Assembly (NCBI GenBank): GCA_022749755.1
Contig: CM040447.1
Coordinates: 4,548,545 to 4,612,544, forward strand
Length of the DNA: 64,000 bases
Reading direction: 5' to 3'
Origin: Azadirachta indica
Lineage: Eukaryota; Streptophyta; Magnoliopsida; Sapindales; Meliaceae
Shown: positions 22,871 through 35,464 of the stretch, one piece after another
Layout: every line of letters begins with the position of its first letter
Position numbering within the stretch: position 1 is the first letter of the stretch
The notes under the pieces: model-generated
What the model saw: only the letters and a program-made list of their open reading frames with translations
Told to the model about the DNA's origin: nothing
The model's database searches: none
Program-made: the position numbers and the translations under genes

Positions 22871-25800
22871 TCTTCAACCTCTCCAATTTATAATTTTCTC
22901 ACACAAACAAGCCCCAACTACATTTTAACATGAAAAACACACCCGATTTAACAACTTTAACTACAACATTTTTTAATTATCCTACAAAATAATACATTGT
23001 CTATTTTGCTTTGTTAATGAAAAAAATAAAACTCAACTATGAAAACACTAACCTTTGTAATAAACCTTGTAATTTGAGTGAAGAACAGTTCATTTGCAAG
23101 AATATTTACAAATTAATTACAATGTATGGAACTATGGGGATTTTTAGTTGGGTTTGGTTGGTGTTGAATTTTGGAGAGGAAATGTTAAAGAAGAGGAAGA
23201 AAAAGAAGTTGGCATAAGGGAATCTTTGTCCGAAATGACCAAAAATGGGCACTTTTATTAACATTTTACAATGGAGGTATTTTTTATTTTTTGGAATAAA
23301 AATAGGGTACAATTGCTAATTTTCCAAATATTTAAGGTTAAAAATGTTAAAAAGAAAAAGAAACTTCTGCTTCTGGTGGCTCTTACACGATCTCGTTGGA
23401 TAACTAGCAGCCTTACACATTCGTTTTATTAGGAAAAATTGATGGCATTGGGTAACAATTGCTATTTTACAATTTGGGCTTTACGTGTTCCAAAAAGCAA
23501 TAAATGGACTTTACGAATCTGGTGCGAATAATATCTGATCGACAAAAAATATTTACAGTGATTTAAAATTTAAAAATATAGTTTCAATCATTTTAACAAA
23601 TAATTTTTATAAAGTTTGAAACTTTAACACTTAAACGGAAAGTTTGAAGAAAAGCATACTTATATCTCTTTTGACCATTTATTATTGTTAATCAACCTTT
23701 TGAAGAAAGGGTAATTTGATAAAATTACAAACAATTTTACTTTTTGTGGTAAAATCATTATTTCATTCGAGAGAGACTTAGAGAGTATTTTGTATAGGAA
23801 AATAGATAAAATATCTTAAAATCCTCCAATAATTTACTTTCTTTCTATTACAAGTTACCAATAACAATTCATTGTGGATATTATTTTTCATCTTCCTCTA
23901 CAAATTTGCCACCAAATCTCCACACCACCTACCCCCAACAGCATCAGGATGCTCAATCTATTAAATAGGTTGTACTCAAAATAATTATTAGTTTTTTTAA
24001 CGCTTATTTCTTAAAATTAATTATACCATCATGTAGATTGAAAATTTTAAAATCTAACAATAATGATAATAACCTATTTTAAATACGTTATTTATATTAA
24101 ATAAGAATGTTAAATGAGTAATTTTTAGACTATTAAATTAAAATGTAAACATAATAATATTGTTAAGGATCTAACAATCTTTTTCTTTGCTTCAAAAGTA
24201 TTGGTAGATTAATAAAAATATTTCAAATTTTAAATTTTTTTAAAAGGTCAATAACATTTATTGTAATAATTGTATGAAAATTAAATTTAGGTATAGTTTG
24301 ATAACTTTAATTAATTAAAAACATTTAAGAAAAATAAGAACTAAGGCGAAATGCAATATGACTATAATGGGTTTATAAATTGGGTTAACCTCTTTTTTAA
24401 GAATTAATTATGACACCAAAACTAACTATTTAGTGTTAATGAGGACATGGATTCGAGTCCTACTTAATTAAGACTCATTCTCATTAATATATAAATCTTA
24501 TTTCTATTAATGTTTTTGATTCTAATATAATAAATTGTATATATAATATTAAAAATAAATTATGATAAAGAAAAATATGACTAAGCTTTTTTCCGTCATG
24601 CTGGCTTGCTAGGAAAGCAAAGTTCGAGACTTCATGAATTTTTGTGATAAGAGACAATGATTGAAAGTAAAAGATTTGAGATTCAATGGACATTAAAATA
24701 ATAATTTTATGATTGAACATGCTTAAAAATATTATATATACTTTAAGATAAGAGCAATCATTGAAAGCAAATGTTTGAGATTGTGTAGACTTTAAGCCAA
24801 CAAGCAATCATTGACTCTTCTATTGTCACACTTTAATAATAATAATAATAATAATAACAATAATAAAGTGTGTATCTATTTTAGCCTAATCTCAAATAGC
24901 TATAACAAAGTATATTTTGTTATATAAAAGAATTACATCACATTTTAAAAATAAGCACTAATTACAAAATTAGTAGCACTATCTATTTGAAGTTAACAAT
25001 TAAGAGCAAAGAGTTTATTTAACTTCAGAAGACTAACAATAAGGAAAAAAAAAAGAAGATAATTTTCGAATTTTCTTTTCAAAATCTAAAATTTGAACAT
25101 CTTTCATTAGAGTTAAATTAATTATGTTAAATATTTAAACACAAATAAAAATTTTAAAAGAACTCCTTCAACAATTAACAAAACACGTGTGAAATTTAAT
25201 AATTTATTACTAGTATTATAAATTATTACTAGTAGTATTATTATTTTTATTTTTATAAATAATTAGAGAAGAAAAACAGAGGTAAGTACACAAATAAAAA
25301 GCCCACAAATTTAAACCCTAAATTCATTTCATTTGAAAATTTAATTGATTGATTCCAAATAAAATATTAATAAGCTAGAGGTATAAAGAATCACACCATG
25401 TATGAAATTGTTTGTAGCTATTTAATTTAATTGGACGATTTTGTTAAAGTGATAATATTTTAGTTGAACAATGACAATTTGTTATATAACACAATTATTA
25501 AATTGTAACATGACTCTAATAAAGAATTAATCATCCTAATTAAATTTGTTGCCATAAATTTCTTTTCTTTCTTTTTTTGAAGGAAAGAACAGCAAGCTTT
25601 TATTTAAGGATTCATATGATTAAATTGGCAAGTTTCTATTTTTAATGATTCTAATTTTTGAAAAAAGAAAACAAAAGTTCGGTTATAAATTACCATCATA
25701 AGAACAATAAAATTGACAAATCTTATCCAAAAAATTTCAAAAAGATATTTAAATTAATAGCAATTTAATTTATGATAAAGCTTACCTTTGAATGAAAATT

Positions 25801-25959
25801 ACTGTTCAATTATTTGAAAATTTAGAAAACTTATCTCACAGATAATGAATATTCAAATGCTTATTAATTTGAACTCAGAACTCCGATGGCTATCTACAAA
25901 TACGTGACCAGACACACTGTTCCATCTCATTTCACTTCCACTTCACTGTCTTCTGAAGC
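22871..25959. other. AT-rich upstream region of beta-galactosidase copy 2
   Basis: No gene was recognised; the short ORFs here have low-complexity products. It contains an AAT microsatellite at 24835-24866. The promoter of the downstream gene must lie near 25400-25950, but I see no clear TATA box close to the ATG, so none is called. Confidence 0.55.
24835..24866. repeat. (AAT)n microsatellite
   Basis: About ten AAT units with one interruption (AAC). Confidence 0.9.
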
Positions 25960-28900
25960 ATGAAGATACCCACTTGCGGTGCTTTGTTCTTGTTCTTTTT
26001 CATTTTCAGTTTCATCACATTCTCTGATGCTGCTTTTAACGTAACCTACACTAATCGCTCGTTGATTATCGATGGGAAACCGCAGCTTATCTTCTCTGCT
26101 TCCATTCATTACCCTCGCAGCGTTCCTGCGGTGATTCACTTTCCCTTTATACCTTTTCTTCTCTGCACGGAGTGTTCTATAACAAGAGCTCATTGTAGCT
26201 TACATTTTTTCCAGTGTTTTCTGTTCGGCTGCTCGGAAAATAAACGTTAAACGAAGCCAAGACAATGAAAATGTTTACTTACTGCGTCTTATTGTATGTG
26301 ATAGATGTGGCCGGGGCTGGTGCAAGCGGCAAAGGAAGGAGGCATAAATACGATTGAGTCGTATGTATTTTGGAGTGGTCATGAGCGTTCTCCAGGCAAA
26401 GTGAGTGATGCAGCAGAAAATTTAAGATATAACCTTGTTCAATTAGTTAGAATGTATTAACTTTTTTCCTTCAAATGGAAACATCAGTGTTCTTTTGAGG
26501 GAAGATATGATCTGCTCAAGTTTATAAGGATAGTTCAGGAGGCTGGGATGCATATGATTCTGCGAATCGGCCCATTTGTTGCTGCTGAGTATAATTATGG
26601 GTATGTTAATATGTTCATTTACTTAAATCTTAATATTTAATACTCTCAGATTTTTATACTTTGTCGAAAACTAAATGTTGATGTCATGATGCAGAGGGGT
26701 ACCTGTATGGTTGCACTACGTTCCAGGCACTACCTTCCGAGATTATGATAGCCCGTGGATGGTATTATAAATGGAAAATCAATTGCTTGTAAGCATAAGA
26801 AAAGAATTGTAGATTGCTTGTTATTGATTATCCTGTTTGTCTTGTTGGGTGTTTAGTATCACATGCAGAGGTTCTTGACATTCATTGTGAAGATGTTGAA
26901 GAGGGAGAAGCTTTTTGCATCACAAGGAGGTCCTATTATCTTGGCACAGGCAAGTTATAGCTATTTGATGAATTTTTTCCATGGAAAATCATAATTGTAT
27001 CATCTTTGCTTCTCTGAAGGAATGGCATTATATAGTGGAGTCCCTCTTTTTCTTATTGTAGGTTGAAAATGAATACAGTTGGTATGTACAATATAGTCAT
27101 GAAGGAATGAAGTATATGAAGTGGGCTGCAAAGATGGCTGTTTCTACAAATACAGGGGTCCCCTGGATAATGTGTCAAGAATGGGATGCTCCTGATCCAA
27201 TTGTAAGAGATTTATTTACTAAATCTATTACAAAATTTCCTCTTGGAAGTAGGAACAACGAGAATTATCTCAAAGAATGTAATTCTTTTCGTTTTCTTTT
27301 CCTTCTTCGCAGATTGATACTGTTAATGACTTTTATGGTGATTGGTTCGCTCCTCATAACCCAACCATGCCAAAAATGTGGACTGAGAATTGGCCTGGAT
27401 GGTAAATTTTTGTTGCTTTTCAAAGTTCTTGCAAAACAATCTTGATTTCTATCAAGACTATGTAGCATTGATCCTCTAAATTTTCCAGGTATACATCTTT
27501 TGGGGGTGGAATTATTCAAAGACCAGCCGAGGACGTTGCTTTTTCTGTTGCTCGTTTTTTCGCTAGTGGTGGCAGTGTAAACAACTACTATATGGTATAT
27601 ATTTTGATTAATCTTCTTTACATTTAAACCTTCTCATTGTTCAAGTTCATTACAATATTTTTGTTCTTTGCTGTGGTTTAGTATCATGGTGGGACAAATT
27701 TCGGTCGCACATCAGGTCTTTTCACTACAACGAGTTACGACTATGATGCACCAATTGATGAATATGGTGAGCTTAATGATTGCCAGGTATTTTCTTTCAG
27801 CCTGTAGCATTTTCTTGATGCTTTTCCTCTTGGCTTACAGGTATTCCTAGGAATCCGAAATATGGACACCTTAAAGAAGTTCATGAAGCTATAAAATTAT
27901 GCGAGCATGCATTGCTCCACTACAGTAAGCGAACTAACACATCGTTAACTCCTGAAGAAGTGGTGATTTCCCCTTTCTAAGCTTATTTATATTTCTGCCT
28001 TATTCTCGTATTCCTTATGTAACTTTAATCTTGTCTGAAATTGGGCAGCATTACAGAATTGTTGAATACACTGATTCTTCCGGAGCTTGTATGGCCGCCT
28101 TTCTGGTTAATGTGGATGATAAAAATGACAAGACATTTGTCTATCGAAATAAGTCATATCACGTACCTTCATGGTCAGTTAGCATTCTGCCTGACTGCAA
28201 AACAGTAACATTTAACACTGCAAAAGTAAGTTTTCCAAGCATGTGTTATCATATGGCATCTTTTCATGAAAGAAAATGGCCTTTAAAATCCTTAAATAAC
28301 AGGTAAAAACAGAGACATCAGTGTTTGATATGGTGCCGGAGAAATTGCAGCCGTCCGAGCCATCTTCTGATAAAGACTCGAAATTAAACTGGGAAGTATA
28401 TAATGACATGGTTGGAATCTGGGGGCAACCTAACTTTGTTCAAAATCGTCTTCATGATCATCTGAATGTCACAAAAGATGCTTCTGACTACCTCTGGTAT
28501 ACGACAAGGTTAGTAAACTTATTCAGAGTTTATCAGTAACATGTTTAGCTCATTACGCTAGCATTTGAAATAGAAGTGTATTCTGTTATACTTTTGAAAT
28601 AAATTTTGTTCTATGATGGCAGGATACATGTTAGTGAAGATGAAGACTTCTTTAAGACAGGAAAACAACCGACTCTTGAAATTGAATCGAAGGGTGGTGC
28701 ACAGTGGATTTTTGTTAATGCTAAACTTATAGGTTTATTATCCTTTTCCTTTTGCTGTTGTTCTGTTTATGTGCTTCAATTTTTCATTTGCATATTCACC
28801 AATCTTTTGTTTTCCAATTCTCCAATAGAGGGTGAACCAAGTGGAGACAATCGTAGCTATCCAATCACTCTCAAGCCGGGGATGAATCACATTGCTATAC

Positions 28901-30205
28901 TCAGTATGACTGTTGGCTTACAAGTGAGTACCCTTAATTTGCCTTAATACATTTTCTTACTTCAAAATCCTTACAGCTACTTTTCTTGTTGCTTTAGAGT
29001 GCAGGAATACGCTATGAATTTAACGGAGCAGGACCGACCAGTGTTAAGATTAAGGGATTCAACTGGGGAACAATGGACTTGTCTAGATCTTATTGGTCTT
29101 ACAAGGTAATCTTCATAATTTCAGAAGACCCTTTAATTGTTTAGGTCTTTGATGCTGTTATCATACTTTTATGGTTAACCTTTGGCTGTTTCTGCGTTTT
29201 ACAGATAGGACTGGAAGGGGAAGACCTAGGTATATACAATCCTGATTGTTCGGAAAACGTCAATTGGATATCCACTACAGAGCCACCAATAAATCAATCC
29301 TTAACATGGTACAAGGTAAAAGCTTGGCAAAGTTTACGGATTTTTTTTTTTGTTTGTCTATGAACTTTGTGTTTACATTTTCTAATGCTTAACATTAACA
29401 ACAAACACAGGTTGTTGTGAATGAGCCACCAGGGGATGAACCAATTGGCATGGATATGCTTCACATGGGGAAAGGTCATGCTTGGTTGAATGGAGAAGCC
29501 ATCGGAAGATACTGGACTAAGATAAGTTATGATAACTGTGTTGAAGAATGCGATTACAGGGGCCACTTTGACCAAAAGAAATGTGTCACTAATTGTGGGA
29601 AACCAACACAAAGATGGTAAACATCTTTTTACAGTATAAATTCTCAGGATGTCCTTCATGAAACTGAACAGTTTATTGAAATGCATTAATCAGGTACCAT
29701 GTTCCAAGGTCGTGGTTCAAGCCAACAGGAAATGTTCTGGTCATTTTCGAGGAGATAGGTGGAGATCCAACAAAAATTAACTTTTCAAGACGAAAAGTCT
29801 CAGGCTCCTGTGGTGTTGTTGGTGAGCACCCCCATCATGTAAATGGAACTGAAATCGCCCAAGCACTTCATCTGAAGTGCCCTAAGCACAGTCATATCTC
29901 CAATGTAAAATTTGCAAGCTATGGAACTCCTAAAGGAACTTGCGGATCCCTCCGGTTAGGAGATTGCCATGCTGCTAACTCAATTTCCGTGGTTGAGAAG
30001 GTAAGAACAGATTGCCTAAACAACTCTCATTGATTTTCTTTGGCATATTTTCATTGATTGCTTTAATATTTTGCTTTCAAAACGTTTACAGGTTTGCCTG
30101 AAGAAGAATAAGTGTAGCATAGACCTGCAACTGCAACAGCACTTTGATAACAATTTGTGTCCTGGTGCAACAAAGAGACTTGCAGTAGAAGTAACATGCA
30201 GCTGA
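25960..30205 (+). CDS. Beta-galactosidase (GH35) with C-terminal SUEL lectin domain, complete
   Basis: Exons: 25960-26130, 26305-26400, 26488-26600, 26695-26761, 26857-26949, 27062-27202, 27313-27401, 27489-27594, 27682-27766, 27841-27962, 28049-28225, 28303-28508, 28623-28732, 28829-28923, 28998-29105, 29205-29315, 29411-29616, 29694-30000, 30092-30205. They give 838 codons plus TGA, normal for lectin-tailed plant BGALs. A hydrophobic signal peptide occupies residues 1-24 (cut near SDA/AFN), so the enzyme should act in the cell wall. The proton donor is Glu184 (VENEY) and the nucleophile Glu252 (WTENWPGW). YHGGTNFGR follows, and a Cys-rich SUEL domain fills about residues 755-838. Intron 5 uses a GC donor (CAG/GCAAGT). 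The family's TCN-FYC cysteines are both replaced (TVNDFYG). The C-terminal half resembles BGAL10-type enzymes, but the orthology is unproven. Confidence 0.95.
26950..26955 (+). other. GC-type splice donor of intron 5
   Basis: Exon 5 ends ...TTGGCACAG and the intron starts GCAAGT. This is the consensus of the rare GC-AG introns. No GT in the neighbourhood restores the conserved reading GPIILAQ-VENEY, so the GC donor is needed. Confidence 0.85.
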
Positions 30206-30589
30206 GAGCAGGGACAAAATTGTAATTTTGCTTCACACATTAGGCAGCTTTTGTAGGTTTGTTCATCTTTGTTAGTAGAGTTATTGTTTGTTATCACAGG
30301 CATTTAAGCCATTTTAGTAATAAGAAAGAATCTAATTTAAGATATGTTTCCTCTCTATTAATTTCTCAATGTCTTTGAACTGGTTTTTGATAATCTGTCT
30401 TCAAATTTGTAAAACTATTTTATAGCAATAATACAATCAATTGACAATTTTTCATATAAGAAGAGAAATTTCACTGGCTACAACCCATTACACAAGTTTT
30501 GACAATCAAATATTAAACAAAGATAATACTGAAACAATTTTTCATAAGAAAATAATAATTGAGAGTGTTTAATTTATATCAATTCGGCT

Positions 30590-30910
30590 TTTATTAATTA
30601 CATAAAAATACTAAATTTTTATTTTTAATACCCTCATTTTTACCTTAAATCCTTAAAATTGATAATTGATTCTTAACCTTTTTTGGCAAAATTTTCTACT
30701 TAGAATATTTAGTGTTTTATATGAAGCCTTCCGAAAATATTTTTTCAAATTTTATCCAATTATTTGCATTTTTTTCATTTTAACTCTCGTAAAGTTTCAT
30801 TATGATTCTCTGGCCTTTAGGTATGGTTTTTAAGTAGTCATCAAATAGAATCGGACAAAAAGATCCTAATTTAAAAAATATATTATAAGGATTAAAATTT
30901 TTAAGTTCCA
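30590..30910 (+). repeat. Dispersed direct repeat, copy 1
   Basis: Shares ordered blocks with 32310-32730: ATTTAGT-TTTTAT, TTTTATC-AATTATT, ATTTTAACTCT, TATGATTCTCT-GCCTT, AGT-GTCATCAA-TAGAAT-GGACAAAAA and AAAATATATTATAA. Homology continues weakly up to about 31230 and 33430. No coding capacity. It may be an old segmental duplication or an LTR pair. Confidence 0.6.
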
Positions 30911-32309
30911 TTTTTGATTTTGCATATTAGGAAAGGACTGGGTCTTAGGAAGTAAAGTCTTTACAATTTATGTATAATCAAAACACAAATAATAAATTCT
31001 ATTATTTTAGTTAATAAAAATTCAATTGATCGGTTTTTATAACTGCTATAGTAAGAACTAAAGACAAAAGCACTAACATTCAACTCACTGTTTTGCATTA
31101 TTAAATTTTTATTTTATAAATTATTAAATTTCACAAATATTGAGCCTAAGCTGGTTGACCAACCAATTTAATTTGATTCAAAACTAGTAAGGTTGGATAT
31201 TATATTAATTTTTATAATAAATATTAAAATATTATTTCATAATAATATTTGGACAAGAGTTATTAAAATATTTAATAAAATGTTTAACAATATTATATAA
31301 TATCTGAATTTCCATATTTTCTAACACGGTAGTAAATCTAGATGATTTTGAATCCATTTAATTTGAATTGGTATTTCCTCTATCATAATTATTGTGAAGA
31401 AATGTCGACAATAATTAATCTTGGGCAGCTTTTTTTGTGAAAATATATGATAGCCCACAATCAGACCTCACCTAAAATTGGGTCGAATTTTAATTGTTCA
31501 AGTTGACTTTATAATCATGAGATCAACTGTTTATAGGCATTATGGAGAAATCCTTTATGAAGGGATACCAACCCTTATGGTTTTTATTTTCCTTGGAATC
31601 CTATCTCACTTGTTTGACTAACCAATTCGTTGAAAAAAAGGAGGGGGTTACGACCAAAAATTCTACACCTACGAAAATCACTTCTCCCATTTGCAGACAA
31701 GAAAAGCAAATCTATGTGAGAAGGAAAGTCAAAAATCATAAGAGAAAGAGAAAGAAAACATGGGCATATTCAAGGTAGGCAAAGCGATGAACAGGGTGCA
31801 ACTTTTGAGGAGAGTTTCAAAGCCAGAGGAGGTGATGGTTAGTGAGCAAAGGTGATGAGGAGACAAAAAGTGAGAAGGTAAAGCTTAAGGGTTTGAAATG
31901 GTGGTGCTAGTGGTGGTGCAATGGAAGAGGATGGTAGGGTTTAATGGAGTAAGATAGCAGGGTTTTGAGATGGTCAGAGAAGGAGTTGTGGGTAGGGTTG
32001 GATTAGGGTTTAAAGAGATGCTCATTAAAAAGGGCTAATAGGTAATTACATAGATTTTTATTGGCAATTTGTATGGTAGGGACGAAAATATTAAAATTTG
32101 TTAAAGTATGTCTTAATTTGCTATTTCACTAAGTTTGGGACTAAAATGTTATTACCTCTTTGTTAATACAATAGTAGTATATATAGAAATAATAATATAA
32201 TTATAATACATTTCAAATATAATTAACATTAAGATCAAGCTGATTTAATTACTTGATCAATTACATTAATAATTAATGGGTTTGATTTTATACGGTAGGA
32301 AAATTACAA

Positions 32310-32730
32310 AAAATAAATTACACAAAAACACTAAAATTTTATTTTTAGTAACTCTCTTTTACTTGAAACACTTGAAACATTGATTCTCTAACTCTTTTAC
32401 TACATTTCTTACACATAATATTTAGTATTTTATAAAAAACCTTTTACAACCCCCATTTACAAAATTTATAACATAAAATAAATATTTCGTAAAAGTTATA
32501 ACATAAAATAAATATTTTGTTAGATTTTATCTAATTATTCACATTTTTTATTTTAACTCTTACAAAGTTTTTTTATGATTCTCTAGCCTTAATCTATTGT
32601 ATACAGCTAGTCATCAAGTAGAATTGGACAAAAAAATCCCACGAATTAAAAAAAAATCAAACTAATTGGTGCTCAGTTTGATTCTTAATTTAAAAATATA
32701 TTATAAAGATCGAAATTTTTTATTCAATTT
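32310..32730 (+). repeat. Dispersed direct repeat, copy 2
   Basis: Partner of 30590-30910. It contains a small internal tandem duplication (ATAACATAAAATAAATATTT twice, 32467-32519) and other indels. Confidence 0.6.
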
Positions 32731-35406
32731 TTGGTTTCTTATCATTAAAACAATATAGGTTGTAAATGAATTGGAGAAAGGTAGGGTTCCTCTATAAACT
32801 TTTAGAGCTAAATTGATTATTATTCCAATACAATTCAAAGTATGTATAGGATATTAGGAATCAAAATTTGGATATTCATAGACAAAAATAAATAATATAT
32901 TGTAATTCTAGTTGAATAAAAATTTGATTGATGAAAATAAAGCAAAAAGAACAAACTATTTTTATGTTTAATCGAAACAAAAATGATAAATTTTGCTATT
33001 TTAGTTGAATTAAAATCCAATTGATTGTTTCCTATAATTGTTATGTATGCTTACTTAGTGTGTGATTCATTTTGTCCCTCAGGCGTAGATTGGTGGTCTG
33101 GAGTATGCTTGATGCTCCTAATCCATCATGAATTCGACTAATAGTAAAGGATAAGGGTTTAGTATTTCATAAGTAAGGTTTCTCACTTCCTCCAAAACTT
33201 TTTATTAAAAAAAAAAAAAGTGTGTAACTCATTCTTTTTTTAGGACTAGTTCCGTATGATGAACAAATAACTAGAGCATTAATGACTATTTCATTGTTTT
33301 ATATTACATGGATATAAAGAACCAATCAAAACATTAAAATTTTCATTTTACAAATATCAAAGTCTAAACCAATTAATCAAACCGATTCAATTTGATTTCA
33401 AAAATATTTTTGGTTGGGTCAAATATTAACAATTTAAAAATTGAATTTTCTTGATCCAATTTGGTTTCACGAATATAGGACTAGATAGAGTTGTCGTCAG
33501 TATTATAAAATAATATATTCAAGTAGTCAAATTATGTTAGTTCAATCAAATTATTAAGAGCATATTGAGTACTAACAACTCTTTCTTATATTATTCTAAA
33601 ATTATAAACTTATAATATTCAGTGGAAAGTTAATAGGTTTAATTATATAGTAGAAAATAAATGAATTGAATATAAATACTCTTGGATGAGAAAATTATTG
33701 AACATTGAAACCCTTTTTTTATTTAGTCAAAAGTTGGTAATTTTCACAATTATTACTTAGGTATAAATGTCTTATGATTAGTTATTAAAAAAAAAAAAAA
33801 CAACCTACTTTATTGAATGTTTGATGCTATGTTAAATTCAAACTTCAAATTGAAAAACAAAAACCCCTTTAACCCTAAATTTCTTACCTTTGAATAGTAA
33901 ATATGTTATATGTTCTTTTTATTTAAGAAAAACTTCAATTGTCAATCAATCTAAGGACGTTGAGACTAACTCAGTTGATGACCAACATTGACAATGAGTG
34001 AAAATATATATAATTAACATTGTTTTTATCACATTACTTTCTTTTTAGAGTCATTTATATTTAATATTACGACTACGAGATTTTTATCAATATTATGAAA
34101 AAATTTCTAGGACTTTTTCATGTTGAGTGGATGAATGGAAAATTAAAGTTTTCATTTGATAGCATATTTTTTATGTACTTTATGATTGTGTATTTGTTTG
34201 TTAATATATTTACGTATAAGTTTATTTTTAAATTTATAAATACACACTGAGGTTTCTTATAGGTCATTGTGTTGAGCATTCCTAAAATATGTTTTAGTAT
34301 CTCCTTTTAGAGACTAGCTAGTTGTCTATGAAGATTTTAATTATTTTCATTATATACATATATTGAGATAAATTGGGTTGCATTTAGGAAACAAGAAGTT
34401 TTAAAGTATGAATAAATGTTAAAAAATTAGAGAATTATTTTTTTTGTTAAATTTCAAGTTGGTATTAGCCTAAATAAAGATGAGACTGAACCAAATTTTG
34501 GATAAAATATGTAGAAGTTGAATATTTTCTTTCGTTTGAAAAATTATTAGAATTGTCTTAAGGAAATTACATAGAGTTTTCAAATTTAGTTCAACTAGAT
34601 TCAATTATAGGACAATATTAGAAGTATAAATGACTAATTTACAAAAAAAAAATAAAAATAAAAAAATAAAAAAATTAGGATTTAAAATAAGGGAATTTTT
34701 ACATACCTTTTCTAAGATTTGTCAAAATCACAGATAAATGGAAGGAATGCCTTAATTAATAGGTAGCACCCCTCTAACTTAACAAAAGAAACTTTTTTCA
34801 TCCATTGTAAAGGCAGCAATGTCATTTCCATAAAGACAAAGATAATGCAAGTCTAAACTTCAATTTTGGTTGTCTTTCTTATATATTTTTAGCTCACTCA
34901 ATCACGAAAATATAGTGAGAGTTAAAATCGATAGTCTAAGGGAGATCATGTCAACCTAAAATAGCAAATCGAACTGTTAATAGATTAATTTAGAGCTATT
35001 GAGATAGTGTAGTAGGTATTTAAGGGAGATTTTTGCGCCATTTGAGATAGGGTGAACCTACTGATGTTAAGTTTCTAAGGTGGCAAAGATCGTCATATAT
35101 ATGATTTGGTGGGCAATTTTCACACTAATGCAACTAATAGTAGTTGGATTTAGCTCGAAAATATAACTAAGAGAAAACAAAGCTTGTGAGGAAGGATCTA
35201 AGATTGTCGAAGAAAGAAAAAGGAAGAAGGATCAAATCAACAATAATAAGGTACAATTCAACCTAATTTGATGTTTCAAGCTTCAAAGAACATTGATTGT
35301 TTGAGGTTTAGCTTAAATTGAACATATTGCTTGGTGATTATAATTTATTGACCATAATTGTATATGAACCCTAGTTTTAAAATTGGGGATTTTTGCTAAG
35401 GTGTTG

Positions 35407-35464
35407 TTTTTTTTTTTAAAAAAAAAAAAATGGGTGGGTGGATGGGTGGGGGAAGGGGGAAGGG
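35407..35464 (+). other. Poly(T)/poly(A) run followed by G-quadruplex-type tract
   Basis: A run of T and then A (35407-35430) is followed by five or more G-runs of 3-5 bases separated by short loops (35432-35464). This meets the usual G3+N1-7 quadruplex pattern on the plus strand. It is the most G-rich stretch in an otherwise AT-rich region. Confidence 0.8.

Noticed and set aside
23011..23217. Small ORFs on both strands upstream of the second beta-galactosidase
   Set aside because: Lys-rich tail from a purine run; the overlapping antisense ORF shows this is composition, not coding.
24438..24460. GGATTCGAGTCC resembles a tRNA T-loop / B box
   Set aside because: No acceptor stem, D arm or anticodon arm can be built around it, and no poly(A) tail or target duplication marks a SINE.
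31542..31778. Small ORF with a basic C-terminus
   Set aside because: Low-complexity Lys/Arg-rich product, no recognisable domain and no gene context.
33958..33995. A-box-like ACTAACTCAGTTGATG, possible SINE head
   Set aside because: No B box follows at the right distance and no element ends were found.
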